64,000 nucleotides of DNA from an uncultured Lachnoclostridium sp. (lineage in GTDB: Bacteria > Bacillota > Clostridia > Lachnospirales > Lachnospiraceae), in assembly GCA_930986645.1 (NCBI GenBank), contig CAKNJS010000006.1:1-64000 (forward strand), given 5' to 3'. Of the stretch, positions 7,772 to 17,127 are shown in pieces. Numbering within the stretch: the stretch's first letter is position 1; each line of letters opens with the position of its first letter. The notes beneath the pieces were generated by a model. It saw only the letters and a list, made by a program, of their open reading frames with translations, searched no databases and was not told the DNA's origin. Made by a program: the position numbers and the translations under genes.

Positions 7772-10700
7772 TCATATACCCGCAGGATCCGGCTGCACGG
7801 CCTTGATCCTGCACACCTGCGTACCGCTGACCCAGAAAGCATCGTTCTTCTCCAGAGGTTTTGCATTTCTGCGCACATAGGACGGTGCAAGATCCGCCAG
7901 TTTGATGTCATCTGCATTGGCAAACACAAGGAACTGCCTGTTTTCCTTGAACATTTTTAATACCTCCGGAGAGTTGAAGTTAATCGGTACATTGTCCACA
8001 GCCGTGAATATTACACAGCCTCCCGTGCTCCTGCACCTGTTTACAAGACGCTTATAGCATTCGAGCAGGTCTCTGTCTTCCGAAATATATGTCGCCGCAT
8101 TTCTGTCGTTGATCAAAAGCACCGCCGGCACTGCTTCCGCCGCGCCGGGAGTATATGCCTCCTCAAGCGACGCGTCCATATCTTCCATCATCTCCCTGAG
8201 ATCTTCCGGAGAGGTACTGTACAGGCACACGGACGGCATCTCCTTATATTTGCCGAGCGTACGCGCACGGTCGTCCAGAATATACAGATCCGCCCCTGCT
8301 GCGTTAAGCATACAGCAAAGTCCCGTGGCAAAATCCGCCCTGCCGCGCTCTGCCGGACCGGAGACTGCCAATACGCTCTGATCTGTCAGACTGAAACATA
8401 CCGGTTCGATCGTCTCATAATCCACTCCGAGAATTAAATTTTTCTGATCTGATGCGCAGTGGAATTTCTGTTTTAGCACTTTCGGAGTCAGTACATTTGG
8501 TACTTCCGGAATCTGTTTTGCAAAAGAATCCGGATAACACTCATTCTGCATACGGACATAATCCTGTATCTTTCCTACGCGTTCTACTTCTTTCTCACCG
8601 CTGAATGCAAGGTAAATCTGAGCTTCATAGATTGTCTTGTCCTTTGAAATCAGACAGCGCCCCGGCAGATTATCCGGCCGAATCCTGCATCCGTCAAACA
8701 GCGCCCCGTATTCCGTGGTATCATTACAGTACAGCGCAATACGTCTTTCAAAATTTGAGAGATACTTGTATCCGATTCCGCTTGTTTGTGAATTTGCGAT
8801 TATAAAACTTATGCCTGCTGCCAGACCGTCACGGCATACCGGAAGCAGGAAATCATTGTCTAAAAGATACAATTCCCGCATCGCGGTCAGGTTATCAATT
8901 AACACAACGATTTGCGGGAGATCAGAGTTTCCACTCTCCAGATAAGATGCGTAGGAACTCACACCTGCCTCAGAAAGCTTCTGTTTTCTAAACTCCATTT
9001 CCTGAGCCAGCATACGGAACAGACTCCTGCATTTTTCTTCTTCATAAGAGCAGACAACGCCTCCTGTATGATGAAGCAGTTCATAATTGCGAAATACCAT
9101 GGATCCGAAATCAAGAATATACAAATTCAGTTCATCCGGCGTATATCTTGAAGTAAGGCTTCGTACAACTGTCTGCAGCAGATTTGTCTTTCCATACCCG
9201 GCTGATCCTATGATCATTGTATTCTCACGTGTTATATCGAGAAGGAGTTTGCTCTGCTTCTGATTCGACGGATCATCATAGATTCCTGCACAGGCATACA
9301 GTCCTTCTTCCGTGCTGCACAGCTCTTCCCAATTCTCTGTCGTCAGAATTTCAGGAAGCGGCGGCAGGCAGATAAGCGGGAGCGGCGGAATCTTCTTTTT
9401 CCTGCAGTATCCGCTTATGTACTCCACGATACTCTGAAGCTGTGTCTGTGTCTGTTCTTCTGCGGTCTGCGGTTTCTGCTCGTAAACCTTTGTACGGCGG
9501 CCGGCAAAATCCACTTTTGATATAGTAAATTCTTTTCCGGATGTTACACCTTCCGCCCTCGCTGAAGCTCCGCTGTAAGCTGACTGGAATAATTCGAATA
9601 TCTCATTATTTCCAACCTGAAGATACGCCCGTCCGGGCTCTGTTATCTCAGCGGCAAGCGGAGACTTGAGCACTTCGTTACTGTCCTCCCGGGTCTGCAC
9701 TTTCAGACAGAGTTTAAATCGGGAGTTCGACCAGATCTGGGGATCCACAACGCCGCTCGGCTTCTGGGTAGCAAGAATCAGATGCACGCCGAGGCTCCGG
9801 CCGATACGAGCTGTACTGATCAGCTCCTTCATAAATTCCGGCTGTTCTGCTTTCAGTTCTGCAAACTCATCTACGATCAGAAGCAAGTGCGGCAGCGGAA
9901 CTTTTGCAATTCCCTTCTTATACAGACGGATGTACGAGTCAATATGATTTACGCTGCAGGATGCAAACAGTTCCTGCCTTTTCTTTAATTCTGCGCGGAT
10001 TGACAGAAGAGATCTGTTGATTGATTTGCCGTCAATATTAGTGATCGCTCCCGCAAGATGAGGCAGATCACGAAATTGATTCACCATACCTCCGCCTTTA
10101 AAGTCAATAATCATAAAGCTGACGTCATACGGATGGAACAGAAGGCTCATGGAGAGAATATATGACTGAAGAAGTTCACTTTTCCCGGAACCTGTAGTTC
10201 CCGCCACCAGCCCGTGGGGGCCGTGGTGTTTCTCATTCAGATCCAGATATACAATCTGATTCTTTGATTTTACACCGATTGGAGCAGCCATAGATCGATA
10301 GACACAGGATGTCCCCCAGTTTTCTGCCAGATCAATATCTTCCGGTCCATATATATTCATCATCTCAAAGAACGTAATATTCTTAGTCAGCGTGCTCTCC
10401 AGACTGATCTCCTCACAGTATACCGGAGCCAGCTTCTTCACAGCCCGCGCCAGAACGCCGTCCTCGAGTACGCTGGCGGTAAAGTTCCGGGGCTTTTCCC
10501 CGCCGCTGCAGTCCGTCAGTTCTCCGTGGAGCAGATCCTGCATCCGGATCAGATATTCACAGCTCATCGGCAGATGCTCGCTGTGTTCATCAAAGTAGAT
10601 AAAAGTAATCCCCTTATCCTTCGCCTCCTGCATCAGCGCCGATACAGGATGCCTGCGGATTCCATTGTCTCTGTATACAAATACAATAATATGGGGCTTT

Positions 10701-12283
10701 CTGTTGTCCTGTCCCCTTGCGAGGATCTCCTTGTACAGATATTCAAGAATAATATTCCTGCTCTCATCATCGCAGATAATATTCCTTCGTCCGAGCATGT
10801 CATTCTGCACATGAGGCAGCATCCTCAGCCACGCGAACCTGCCCGTATCTTCCTCAGAAATACTGTACACAAGCTGTATATCCGTATAGTAATGCCTTGC
10901 CGCAAGATCGAGGGTCATAAGCTTCAGCATATGTGCCAGTGCATCCTGCGGTCCGGTAACGCCGACTCTTCCGGTCTCCCGCAGCTTGAGCGTAACAGGT
11001 GCTTCCTTAAGCATCTTATATTCCTCTGTCAGCCGCTCCGGAATATCAGCCAGTTCATCATCCGCCTCGATCCGCTCCTGCTTTCGGAAAGCCACCTCGC
11101 GGTACGCCTTTCTCATACCGGTTCCGAGACGAATCTCGAGGAAGTCATCATCATTGTCAGATCTCTCAAAAAGCTGCGGGGAGAACGCTTCAATCTGATC
11201 CAGTTCACAGGACGCCGGGATACAGCGTCTCTCCAGTATCCGTGTCTCCTCCGTGCGCGCCTCCTCGATCGTTTTTCTCTTCTCCTCAATATATCGCCTG
11301 TACTTCTCTTCTCTTTTGGCTGTCTCTTCCTCATAATCTTTCTTCTCCGTCAGGATCGTGGCAGCGGATGTAATAACTCCAATCCCCATCGTGCAGACGC
11401 TGAGAAGAATATAAGTAACATTGCTTGTATTCATAAAGCCGCGCAGAAGAACAACCACACCGATCATGGCAATAGCGGGAAGCAGGCGCATCGCCCAGTT
11501 TGCCTTCGGTTTCTTCGGCTTATTCGGAGGATCGAGAATCTCGATCTTTTCATCCGGGAGCTGCTCAAGAACCCTTGTGCTGCGGTTGAATTTCGGATAT
11601 TCATGATGGCTTAAGCTCTCCTTTTCATCGGTCCATTCCACTGCGCTGTACAGGATGCCGCTGCTGCTGTCCGTATAGAGACTGCCATTCTGGAAACAAA
11701 AGCTGTACGGTCCGACAGCCACAAAGTCAAGCTGCTTCAATGAGGCAGGATATTTCAGTGCATTTCCGTTGAGCCGCACTGTATCGTCTGTGTGTTCCGG
11801 CTTTAAGATATACTGGCTTCCGCTCTTCTGGATCAGTACGCTGCACCCTGCTGCCCGTCCGGATCCCAGCCGGATCTGGGCATCCGGTCTTTCTCCGATC
11901 CTGATCTCATGGATCTGGGAAAGATCGATCCTCCTGTCATATGTATGCGGATAATAGTCAAAATCCACCATAAAATGCAGACGCATCACTTCGATGCCGG
12001 ATTCCCGGTACTTCACCGCAATCTCGCTGCCCGGCAGCAGCTCTGACAGCATAAGTTTGCGGGCGTCCCCTGCTGAAAAGTAGATATTATCCCCGCACTC
12101 GAGCTGGCATCTGTCCTGATTCAGCAGTGCCTCAAATACAAACGGCTCAAAGAACTCCTCCTCTCGGAATCTCACATCCGATTCCAATCCTGTCCCTATT
12201 ACCTTCTTCGGCTGTTCCGCAGACAGTTCCGCCTCTCTGTACGACCGCTTTGTCGATAAAATCAGTTTATATCTGTTTTCCAT
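7772..12283 (-). CDS. essC: T7SS ATPase EssC/YukB
   Basis: 1503 aa, the full EssC length. N-terminal FHA-like beta domains (IRIGERPDAQIRLGS near 130-150), two membrane helices near 268-315 (LLPAIAMIGVVVLLRGF and ILLSVCTMGIGVITS), then three FtsK/SpoIIIE modules. ATPase 1 has a full Walker A (GTTGSGKSE, near 694) and Walker B (LLIVDEFAEL, near 808). ATPase 2 has GSAGYGKTN (near 1027) and VVLIDN. ATPase 3 has only a remnant (SGPAERGRAD, near 1312) and should not hydrolyse ATP. EssC is the inner-membrane motor that recognises WXG100/LXG substrates. It follows the EsaB gene by 14 nt. Confidence 0.95.
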   Translation of the reverse strand: MENRYKLILSTKRSYREAELSAEQPKKVIGTGLESDVRFREEEFFEPFVFEALLNQDRCQLECGDNIYFSAGDARKLMLSELLPGSEIAVKYRESGIEVMRLHFMVDFDYYPHTYDRRIDLSQIHEIRIGERPDAQIRLGSGRAAGCSVLIQKSGSQYILKPEHTDDTVRLNGNALKYPASLKQLDFVAVGPYSFCFQNGSLYTDSSSGILYSAVEWTDEKESLSHHEYPKFNRSTRVLEQLPDEKIEILDPPNKPKKPKANWAMRLLPAIAMIGVVVLLRGFMNTSNVTYILLSVCTMGIGVITSAATILTEKKDYEEETAKREEKYRRYIEEKRKTIEEARTEETRILERRCIPASCELDQIEAFSPQLFERSDNDDDFLEIRLGTGMRKAYREVAFRKQERIEADDELADIPERLTEEYKMLKEAPVTLKLRETGRVGVTGPQDALAHMLKLMTLDLAARHYYTDIQLVYSISEEDTGRFAWLRMLPHVQNDMLGRRNIICDDESRNIILEYLYKEILARGQDNRKPHIIVFVYRDNGIRRHPVSALMQEAKDKGITFIYFDEHSEHLPMSCEYLIRMQDLLHGELTDCSGGEKPRNFTASVLEDGVLARAVKKLAPVYCEEISLESTLTKNITFFEMMNIYGPEDIDLAENWGTSCVYRSMAAPIGVKSKNQIVYLDLNEKHHGPHGLVAGTTGSGKSELLQSYILSMSLLFHPYDVSFMIIDFKGGGMVNQFRDLPHLAGAITNIDGKSINRSLLSIRAELKKRQELFASCSVNHIDSYIRLYKKGIAKVPLPHLLLIVDEFAELKAEQPEFMKELISTARIGRSLGVHLILATQKPSGVVDPQIWSNSRFKLCLKVQTREDSNEVLKSPLAAEITEPGRAYLQVGNNEIFELFQSAYSGASARAEGVTSGKEFTISKVDFAGRRTKVYEQKPQTAEEQTQTQLQSIVEYISGYCRKKKIPPLPLICLPPLPEILTTENWEELCSTEEGLYACAGIYDDPSNQKQSKLLLDITRENTMIIGSAGYGKTNLLQTVVRSLTSRYTPDELNLYILDFGSMVFRNYELLHHTGGVVCSYEEEKCRSLFRMLAQEMEFRKQKLSEAGVSSYASYLESGNSDLPQIVVLIDNLTAMRELYLLDNDFLLPVCRDGLAAGISFIIANSQTSGIGYKYLSNFERRIALYCNDTTEYGALFDGCRIRPDNLPGRCLISKDKTIYEAQIYLAFSGEKEVERVGKIQDYVRMQNECYPDSFAKQIPEVPNVLTPKVLKQKFHCASDQKNLILGVDYETIEPVCFSLTDQSVLAVSGPAERGRADFATGLCCMLNAAGADLYILDDRARTLGKYKEMPSVCLYSTSPEDLREMMEDMDASLEEAYTPGAAEAVPAVLLINDRNAATYISEDRDLLECYKRLVNRCRSTGGCVIFTAVDNVPINFNSPEVLKMFKENRQFLVFANADDIKLADLAPSYVRRNAKPLEKNDAFWVSGTQVCRIKAVQPDPAGI

Positions 12284-12297
12284 ATCTGCCCCCTGCT

Positions 12298-12558
12298 TTA
12301 CTGCTCACGGTTCCATGAACGTATTTCCGTACCGTTTCTCACGCCGTAATCTTTCAGCGTCTTATTTCCCCGGAGAAGCGCTTTTGGATTATCCGCTTTC
12401 AGATAATACTGAAAGATATTATCCTCATCCATTCCAAGGCCGTACATCCGGTCAAACGCCATAATCAATTCATTTGCCGTAATATTGTCCGGCACTTCCA
12501 GTTCCTCTCTGACTGCCCGGTCAGGTATATTTGCTATGATCCTTATCTTATCCTTCAT
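12298..12558 (-). CDS. EsaB/YukD ubiquitin-like T7SS protein
   Basis: The ATG at 12558 is used (GGAAGGAG seven bases upstream); the track start is a TTG two codons earlier with no room for an RBS. The 86-aa product has a beta-grasp pattern: a basic first strand (KIRIIANIPDR), a helix (TANELIMAFDRMYGL), and a last strand ending KDYGVRNGTEIRSW, like YukD/EsaB. These are non-conjugating ubiquitin-like proteins that belong to T7SSb and help or regulate secretion. It overlaps the PP2C stop by 11 nt and sits next to essC, the classical order. Confidence 0.9.
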   Translation of the reverse strand: MKDKIRIIANIPDRAVREELEVPDNITANELIMAFDRMYGLGMDEDNIFQYYLKADNPKALLRGNKTLKDYGVRNGTEIRSWNREQ

Positions 12559-13417
12559 CTTCAATCTCCTTCCCTGTGCTCTGCCAGCTGAACCGATCTC
12601 TTAGTTTTGTCCAGAAACCTTTCTTCTCTTCCGCTTCTATCAGAACAACCGTGATATTATCTCTTCCTCCGGCGTCAACAGCCCGTTGAACCAACTTTTC
12701 CACCTTCTCAGTCAAAGAAAGGTCTGCTGTTCCCAGATACCGTAAGATTACTTCATCATCCACCATATCTGTCAGTCCATCGCTGCACAGAAGATACAGA
12801 TCCCCTGCGTGTATCTCCTCCTGCAAAATTGCCGGCTCTAAGACCATCTCCTCCGGTCTGATTCCAAAATGCTGTGTAATCTGATGACGAAGGGGATGCG
12901 TCTTCGCCTCCTCTTCCGTAATCTGTCCCATCCGGATCATACGCGCCAATACCGAATGATCCGTGGAAAGCTGGATCAGAGCGTCGTCCCGGCACAGATA
13001 AATTCTGCTGTCGCCGATATTCAATGCGGTAAATACGCCGTCTGCAAATTCCATCACGGTCAGTGTACTGCCTGTTGGCTTTCCGACCCTCTCTCTGAGA
13101 CGGCAGATCCGCGCGTTTGCTTCATTAACATAGTCCATTGGCCGGTCGCGGAAAAGTACTTCTCCTTCCTTCTCTTTTTTACAGAACTCTGACATCGTCT
13201 GAACCGCAATCAGGGACGCCTCCTCCCCGGCTGCATAGCCTCCCATACCATCACATACAGATGCCGTAAGCCTGCCGCGGTCTGCAGTTCCTTTTGTCTG
13301 GCAGCACGCCTCCTTCGGGTCTGATTTATAGGAGCCGTTAATATAGAAATTGTCCTCATTATTCTCCGGTACACGTCCCGGATGGGTCAGCGCCGCGTAA
13401 TGAAATGTGTACATCAT
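12548..13417 (-). CDS. PP2C-family Ser/Thr phosphatase
   Basis: Start placed at the ATG pair 13417/13414, just behind GGAGGAA; the track ORF runs into the kinase gene. The 289-aa product has the PP2C/PPM motifs in order: PENNEDNFYI near the start, VCDGMGGYAAGEEAS (metal-binding Asp), LNIGDSRIYL, LCSDGLTDM, and GGRDNITVVLI. It is a cytoplasmic Mn/Mg-dependent phosphatase of PrpC/Stp type. It sits directly after the Ser/Thr kinase in the operon, so it should reverse that kinase's phosphorylation. Confidence 0.95.
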   Translation of the reverse strand: MMYTFHYAALTHPGRVPENNEDNFYINGSYKSDPKEACCQTKGTADRGRLTASVCDGMGGYAAGEEASLIAVQTMSEFCKKEKEGEVLFRDRPMDYVNEANARICRLRERVGKPTGSTLTVMEFADGVFTALNIGDSRIYLCRDDALIQLSTDHSVLARMIRMGQITEEEAKTHPLRHQITQHFGIRPEEMVLEPAILQEEIHAGDLYLLCSDGLTDMVDDEVILRYLGTADLSLTEKVEKLVQRAVDAGGRDNITVVLIEAEEKKGFWTKLRDRFSWQSTGKEIEDEG

Positions 13418-13460
13418 ATATTCCTCCATAATTACATGACTAGTACGCAGTGATATATTT

Positions 13461-15989
13461 TCAATATCCGGCCCATACTCCGTGGTTCTTAAGCCCCTCT
13501 TCATTATCGTAATAATAATACCATCCACTGCTGCTTTCCATATACACATACTCTCCGTTATCATTCCGGATCAGGGAATATGTACCATTATCTGCATGCG
13601 CACTGAATGTATCCTCCTGACCGTCTCCGTTTTTCTGCGTGATCGTAAGATCTCCATCAAACATATTATCCTTTACATTTCCCTTAATAACTTGCGTCTT
13701 ACTCTCATCTGCCAGATTTCTGTCCGTATATGTACACTGTCCGTTCGCTTTATTGCCACTCCACTGCCCCTCAGTCAGCGTATAAGATTTATCATCATCA
13801 ACATAAGTGCCAAATTGTTTCCCGCTTCCTTCTCTGCTGCCGTTTACGATATCGCCGGAATACACTCCCCATGTAGACAATATAAGTCCTTTGCCTCCCT
13901 CTATATTATCTCTGACCTGTCCGTCCTGATAATAGTAAGTAGTTACCCCCGCCAATATGCTGTTCCTGTCTGTCTTAAAGAAATTGAGCAGATTCACGTA
14001 ATCTCCGTCATTCATCAACTTGTCGACCTTTGCAAGCAGACACTTAGCCTGAAGCTCAGTCTTCGTATCATAATCACAGGCAGCGGAATCCAGCCATGCC
14101 GCACCGTCGTCATATTTTTCCTGACTGATGTACAGGTCCGTCATGCCCTCATAAGCCAGAACATTTTCTTCATCTATCCCTATCGCCGTAGTATAATCCG
14201 CCTGTGCCTGTTCGATATTTCCAGCCTCTATATTTGACTTTGCACTTGCAATTGCCTCAGTATACTCTTTTTGCCGGCTGATTTCATCATACTGGCTGCT
14301 GAAATCATTGTCTTCGACATTTACTTCACCGTCATCCAGAACATCCAGCGCCTCTTCATACTGACCGGTCTCAGCATACGCATCTGCCAGATATTCATAC
14401 CCCCTGTAATCTTCCGGATACTTTTCTATGAGATCTGTAAGAAGTGTAATCGCATCATCATACTGGCCGTCATCTATTCTGTTGGAAGCAGTTAAAAATG
14501 CTGAGTTTTTTTCTTCTTCATATGCTTTTTTCTCCGCCTGATGCCGGGCAAATACAAAAACGGCGGCAAAAACAATCACCGGAATAATAATAGCTGCCCA
14601 TTTAAATTTTTTATTTTTTTTCGGCGTTTTCTCTTCTTTGCCTGGTGCATCTTGTACGTTATGAATTGATTTTATTGTATCTGGTTTTATATGTATCTTA
14701 ATAAAGGCATCGCCGTTTGCGCCGCCGTAAATTCCCGGCCCGCCCAGTCCTCTTAATCTGAGCTGCTGTGCTTCTTTTACTCCCCTCGGAATTGTTACGA
14801 CAACTGATTTTCCGAGAATAGTCATACTGTGTGTACCGCCTTTTTGTGCTGTATCCGCAGTTATAGTGATGTCGAGGTATACGGTTTTTCCATTTTTCGG
14901 TATTCTGGATTCTTCCTTCTTTTCTGCATTATTTTGTTCTGTATAATCCATGCCGACAGTCTTCTCCTCCGGTTCCGTATAATCCATGCCGACAGTCTTC
15001 TCTTCCGGTTCTGTATAATCCATACCCACAGTTTTTTCTTCACACCCTGCTGCATAATACCCGTTTTGTTTTTCTTCTCCGCATGCCGCCTTCTCCAGAT
15101 CTTTAAACATATCCTCAGCAGTCTGGTATCTGTCCGCAGGATTATAAGCACAAGCCTTCTGTATGATCTTTCCAAGATCTCCTGAAGCGTCTGCAGGAGC
15201 TGGAACAGCTTCCCCCTTCATTCTCCGATCCATTGCATTCTCACGATCTGCAAAGGAAATCTGATTCTTATCCAAAGGATAAAACGGAAGCCGTCCGCGG
15301 TTCAGGAAGCTGTAGAGTACAAGTCCGAGTGAGTAAAGGTCAACAGTCTGGTCATATGGTTTCCCCAGATAGACTTCCGGAGCCATATATTTCTCTGTTC
15401 CTTTTCTTGAAAGTCCTCCGGTCGTCTTCTCAACAGTGCGGGCAACTCCGAAATCTCCCAGTTTAAATTGTCCCGCCTCACTGACAAAAATATTTTCCGG
15501 CTTGATATCGCGGTGTATCAGACCTTTTTTCTGACAAAAAATAAGGGCACTGGTAAGTTCCCGTCCCATGCGGATTACATCAGCCTCTGACATCGAGTGA
15601 TTAAGCTGATAATCCAAAAGAGGAGTGAGCAGTTCCATGCGTATGAGGATATCCCAGCCGAGGCTGTTTTCATGAGGCATCACCTGATGGTCTTCATAAC
15701 TTACAATATTCGGATGACTCTTAAGCTCAGACATAATAACGATTTCTTTGACAATCTCATCTACAAACCCCTGAAAATATCCGCTCACAGATTGTTCGTC
15801 CATGCCTTCGGCAAGCGCAGCTTTCAGATCTGCGGACGAATGCGGTACGCGGATCACTTTCAGCGCAGACTTTGTGGTAATGCCATAGTCTGTCTTATGT
15901 ATCTCAAAAACTTTTCCCGCTGCCCCCTCGCCAAGTTCTTTTATAATTTTCCAATTTGTAAATACAGTAGAACCGATTGTATATTCCAT
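13461..15989 (-). CDS. membrane Ser/Thr kinase with DnaJ-C-like, TPR and MORN parts
   Basis: Start at ATG 15989 (MEYTIGSTVF), ten bases after GGAGG; an ATG three codons earlier is too close to it. The kinase domain (about 12-290) is complete: GEGAAGKV loop, HRDIKPENI, GDFGVAR, and MAPEVY. Next come three copies of EEKTVGMDYTEP, a DnaJ C-terminal-like segment (about 375-440, VVTIPRGVKEAQQLRLRG), one membrane helix (WAAIIIPVIVFAAVFVFA, about 467-485), then outside TPR repeats (about 490-640) and MORN-like GxGxxxYxxGxWxxG repeats (about 680-760). Hanks-type kinases like PknB/PrkC usually carry PASTA sensors; here TPR and MORN repeats replace them. It is placed between MinD-like and PP2C genes in the T7SS operon, so T7SS control by Thr phosphorylation is likely. 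Confidence 0.9.
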   Translation of the reverse strand: MEYTIGSTVFTNWKIIKELGEGAAGKVFEIHKTDYGITTKSALKVIRVPHSSADLKAALAEGMDEQSVSGYFQGFVDEIVKEIVIMSELKSHPNIVSYEDHQVMPHENSLGWDILIRMELLTPLLDYQLNHSMSEADVIRMGRELTSALIFCQKKGLIHRDIKPENIFVSEAGQFKLGDFGVARTVEKTTGGLSRKGTEKYMAPEVYLGKPYDQTVDLYSLGLVLYSFLNRGRLPFYPLDKNQISFADRENAMDRRMKGEAVPAPADASGDLGKIIQKACAYNPADRYQTAEDMFKDLEKAACGEEKQNGYYAAGCEEKTVGMDYTEPEEKTVGMDYTEPEEKTVGMDYTEQNNAEKKEESRIPKNGKTVYLDITITADTAQKGGTHSMTILGKSVVVTIPRGVKEAQQLRLRGLGGPGIYGGANGDAFIKIHIKPDTIKSIHNVQDAPGKEEKTPKKNKKFKWAAIIIPVIVFAAVFVFARHQAEKKAYEEEKNSAFLTASNRIDDGQYDDAITLLTDLIEKYPEDYRGYEYLADAYAETGQYEEALDVLDDGEVNVEDNDFSSQYDEISRQKEYTEAIASAKSNIEAGNIEQAQADYTTAIGIDEENVLAYEGMTDLYISQEKYDDGAAWLDSAACDYDTKTELQAKCLLAKVDKLMNDGDYVNLLNFFKTDRNSILAGVTTYYYQDGQVRDNIEGGKGLILSTWGVYSGDIVNGSREGSGKQFGTYVDDDKSYTLTEGQWSGNKANGQCTYTDRNLADESKTQVIKGNVKDNMFDGDLTITQKNGDGQEDTFSAHADNGTYSLIRNDNGEYVYMESSSGWYYYYDNEEGLKNHGVWAGY
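14941..15048. repeat. three tandem 36-bp repeats inside the kinase gene
   Basis: Units begin at 14941, 14977 and 15013, each starting GTATAATCCATGCC (third copy slightly diverged). In frame they encode three copies of EEKTVGMDYTEP between the kinase domain and the DnaJ-C-like part, each with two Thr and a Tyr. Confidence 0.9.
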
Positions 15990-16054
15990 CTCTGTCATTC
16001 CTCCGTCCTATTCGTTCTTCTCACTTTGCCCTGCTCTTGCAGCCTGCCGGTCCG

Positions 16055-17107
16055 TCACAGAAGCAGATAAGCCAGATTCTTCATGCCTTCACTTTTCTCC
16101 AGCTCTTCCAGTGTTACTCTGCCGGTGATTTTTCCGATATAAGCCGAGATGTGTCTCCCGCTGTTATTTTTCTTCTCGATGGCATTCTCCTGAGTCTGGT
16201 CATAGCAGCTGCATACAAACATATATTTTTCTTTATCGCTGCAGTCTATATTCTGCTCCAGAATTTTTGTCTTCTCTACGGATATTTCATCCTGACGCAT
16301 GATGATCAAAACACGGTCGCTCTGGGCAATCAAAGCCGAAACAGGCATACTGCACACATTCTCCGTATCCGCCACTATATAATCATAGTCACCGGATTCT
16401 TTTGCCTGTTCTGCCAGTTTTCTGTATGTCTCAGCAGATATCTGCAGCAGATCCGCCGCTGCCGGAAGCGGCGGCAGAAATGAAAATCCTCCTTCTGTAC
16501 GGATAAATCCCCTCACTGCTCCGTACAGATTCGCCCCTGCCTGACGCATCAGACGGCAGGCCTCAGTATCCAGACACACCCGGTCATTCAGATAATAATG
16601 GAAATACTGCATAGACTCGCAATTCAGATAAAGGACTCTCTTGCGGCGTTCCGCCAAAGATCTGCACAGTCCCAGAGAAACTGTCGTCACTCCCGCTCCT
16701 CCGGAAGCAGAACAAACTGTCACAATCTTTGGCTGACCGCTCAAATACCCTGATTCTGTTTTTTGAAGTTTCAGATCATAGGAAGATTCATTTACAATAT
16801 CTCTCAGGTTGGAATATTTATCCACATATACCGTTCCATTAATATGAGCAGACGATTTACTATCCTCGCCTAATATGACAATTCTGCCGATATCGTGTTT
16901 TTTCAACTCATCGGTATAAAGTTCCTCGCATACTGCCAGTACATCCGCCTCCTGCTGTGATGAAAAAAAGGATGCAAAATATACAGGATCTGTAATTACT
17001 TCCATTTCGATCTGAGAACCGAACCGTTCTATATATTTAATCTCCAGCGCTTCCAGATATCCGTAATCAGTATCCGCAAGAATAATAACCGGTTTTTTCA
17101 TAGGCAT
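16055..17107 (-). CDS. CpaE/MinD-like ATPase of the T7SS operon
   Basis: Start at ATG 17107 (or 17101) behind AGGAGGAG; the track start at 17131 overlaps the previous stop and has no RBS spacing. The 350-aa product has a receiver-like N-terminal domain (VIILADTDYGYLEALEIKY, with DTD where a response regulator carries its acidic pocket), then a MinD/ParA ATPase: deviant Walker A SASGGAGVTTVSLGL near 127, and DYDYIVADTENV as Walker B near 240. This is the CpaE/TadZ layout. Such ATPases position secretion or pilus machines at the membrane. It lies between the FHA and kinase genes. Confidence 0.85.
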   Translation of the reverse strand: MPMKKPVIILADTDYGYLEALEIKYIERFGSQIEMEVITDPVYFASFFSSQQEADVLAVCEELYTDELKKHDIGRIVILGEDSKSSAHINGTVYVDKYSNLRDIVNESSYDLKLQKTESGYLSGQPKIVTVCSASGGAGVTTVSLGLCRSLAERRKRVLYLNCESMQYFHYYLNDRVCLDTEACRLMRQAGANLYGAVRGFIRTEGGFSFLPPLPAAADLLQISAETYRKLAEQAKESGDYDYIVADTENVCSMPVSALIAQSDRVLIIMRQDEISVEKTKILEQNIDCSDKEKYMFVCSCYDQTQENAIEKKNNSGRHISAYIGKITGRVTLEELEKSEGMKNLAYLLL

Positions 17108-17127
17108 CTCTCCTCCTGACGTCCCTG

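Noticed and set aside
10526-11614. 362-aa plus-strand ORF inside essC
   Set aside because: Antisense to essC, arginine/leucine-rich shadow composition, no RBS.
14941-15048. CRISPR-like repeats
   Set aside because: Repeats are contiguous with no spacers and are in frame within the kinase gene.
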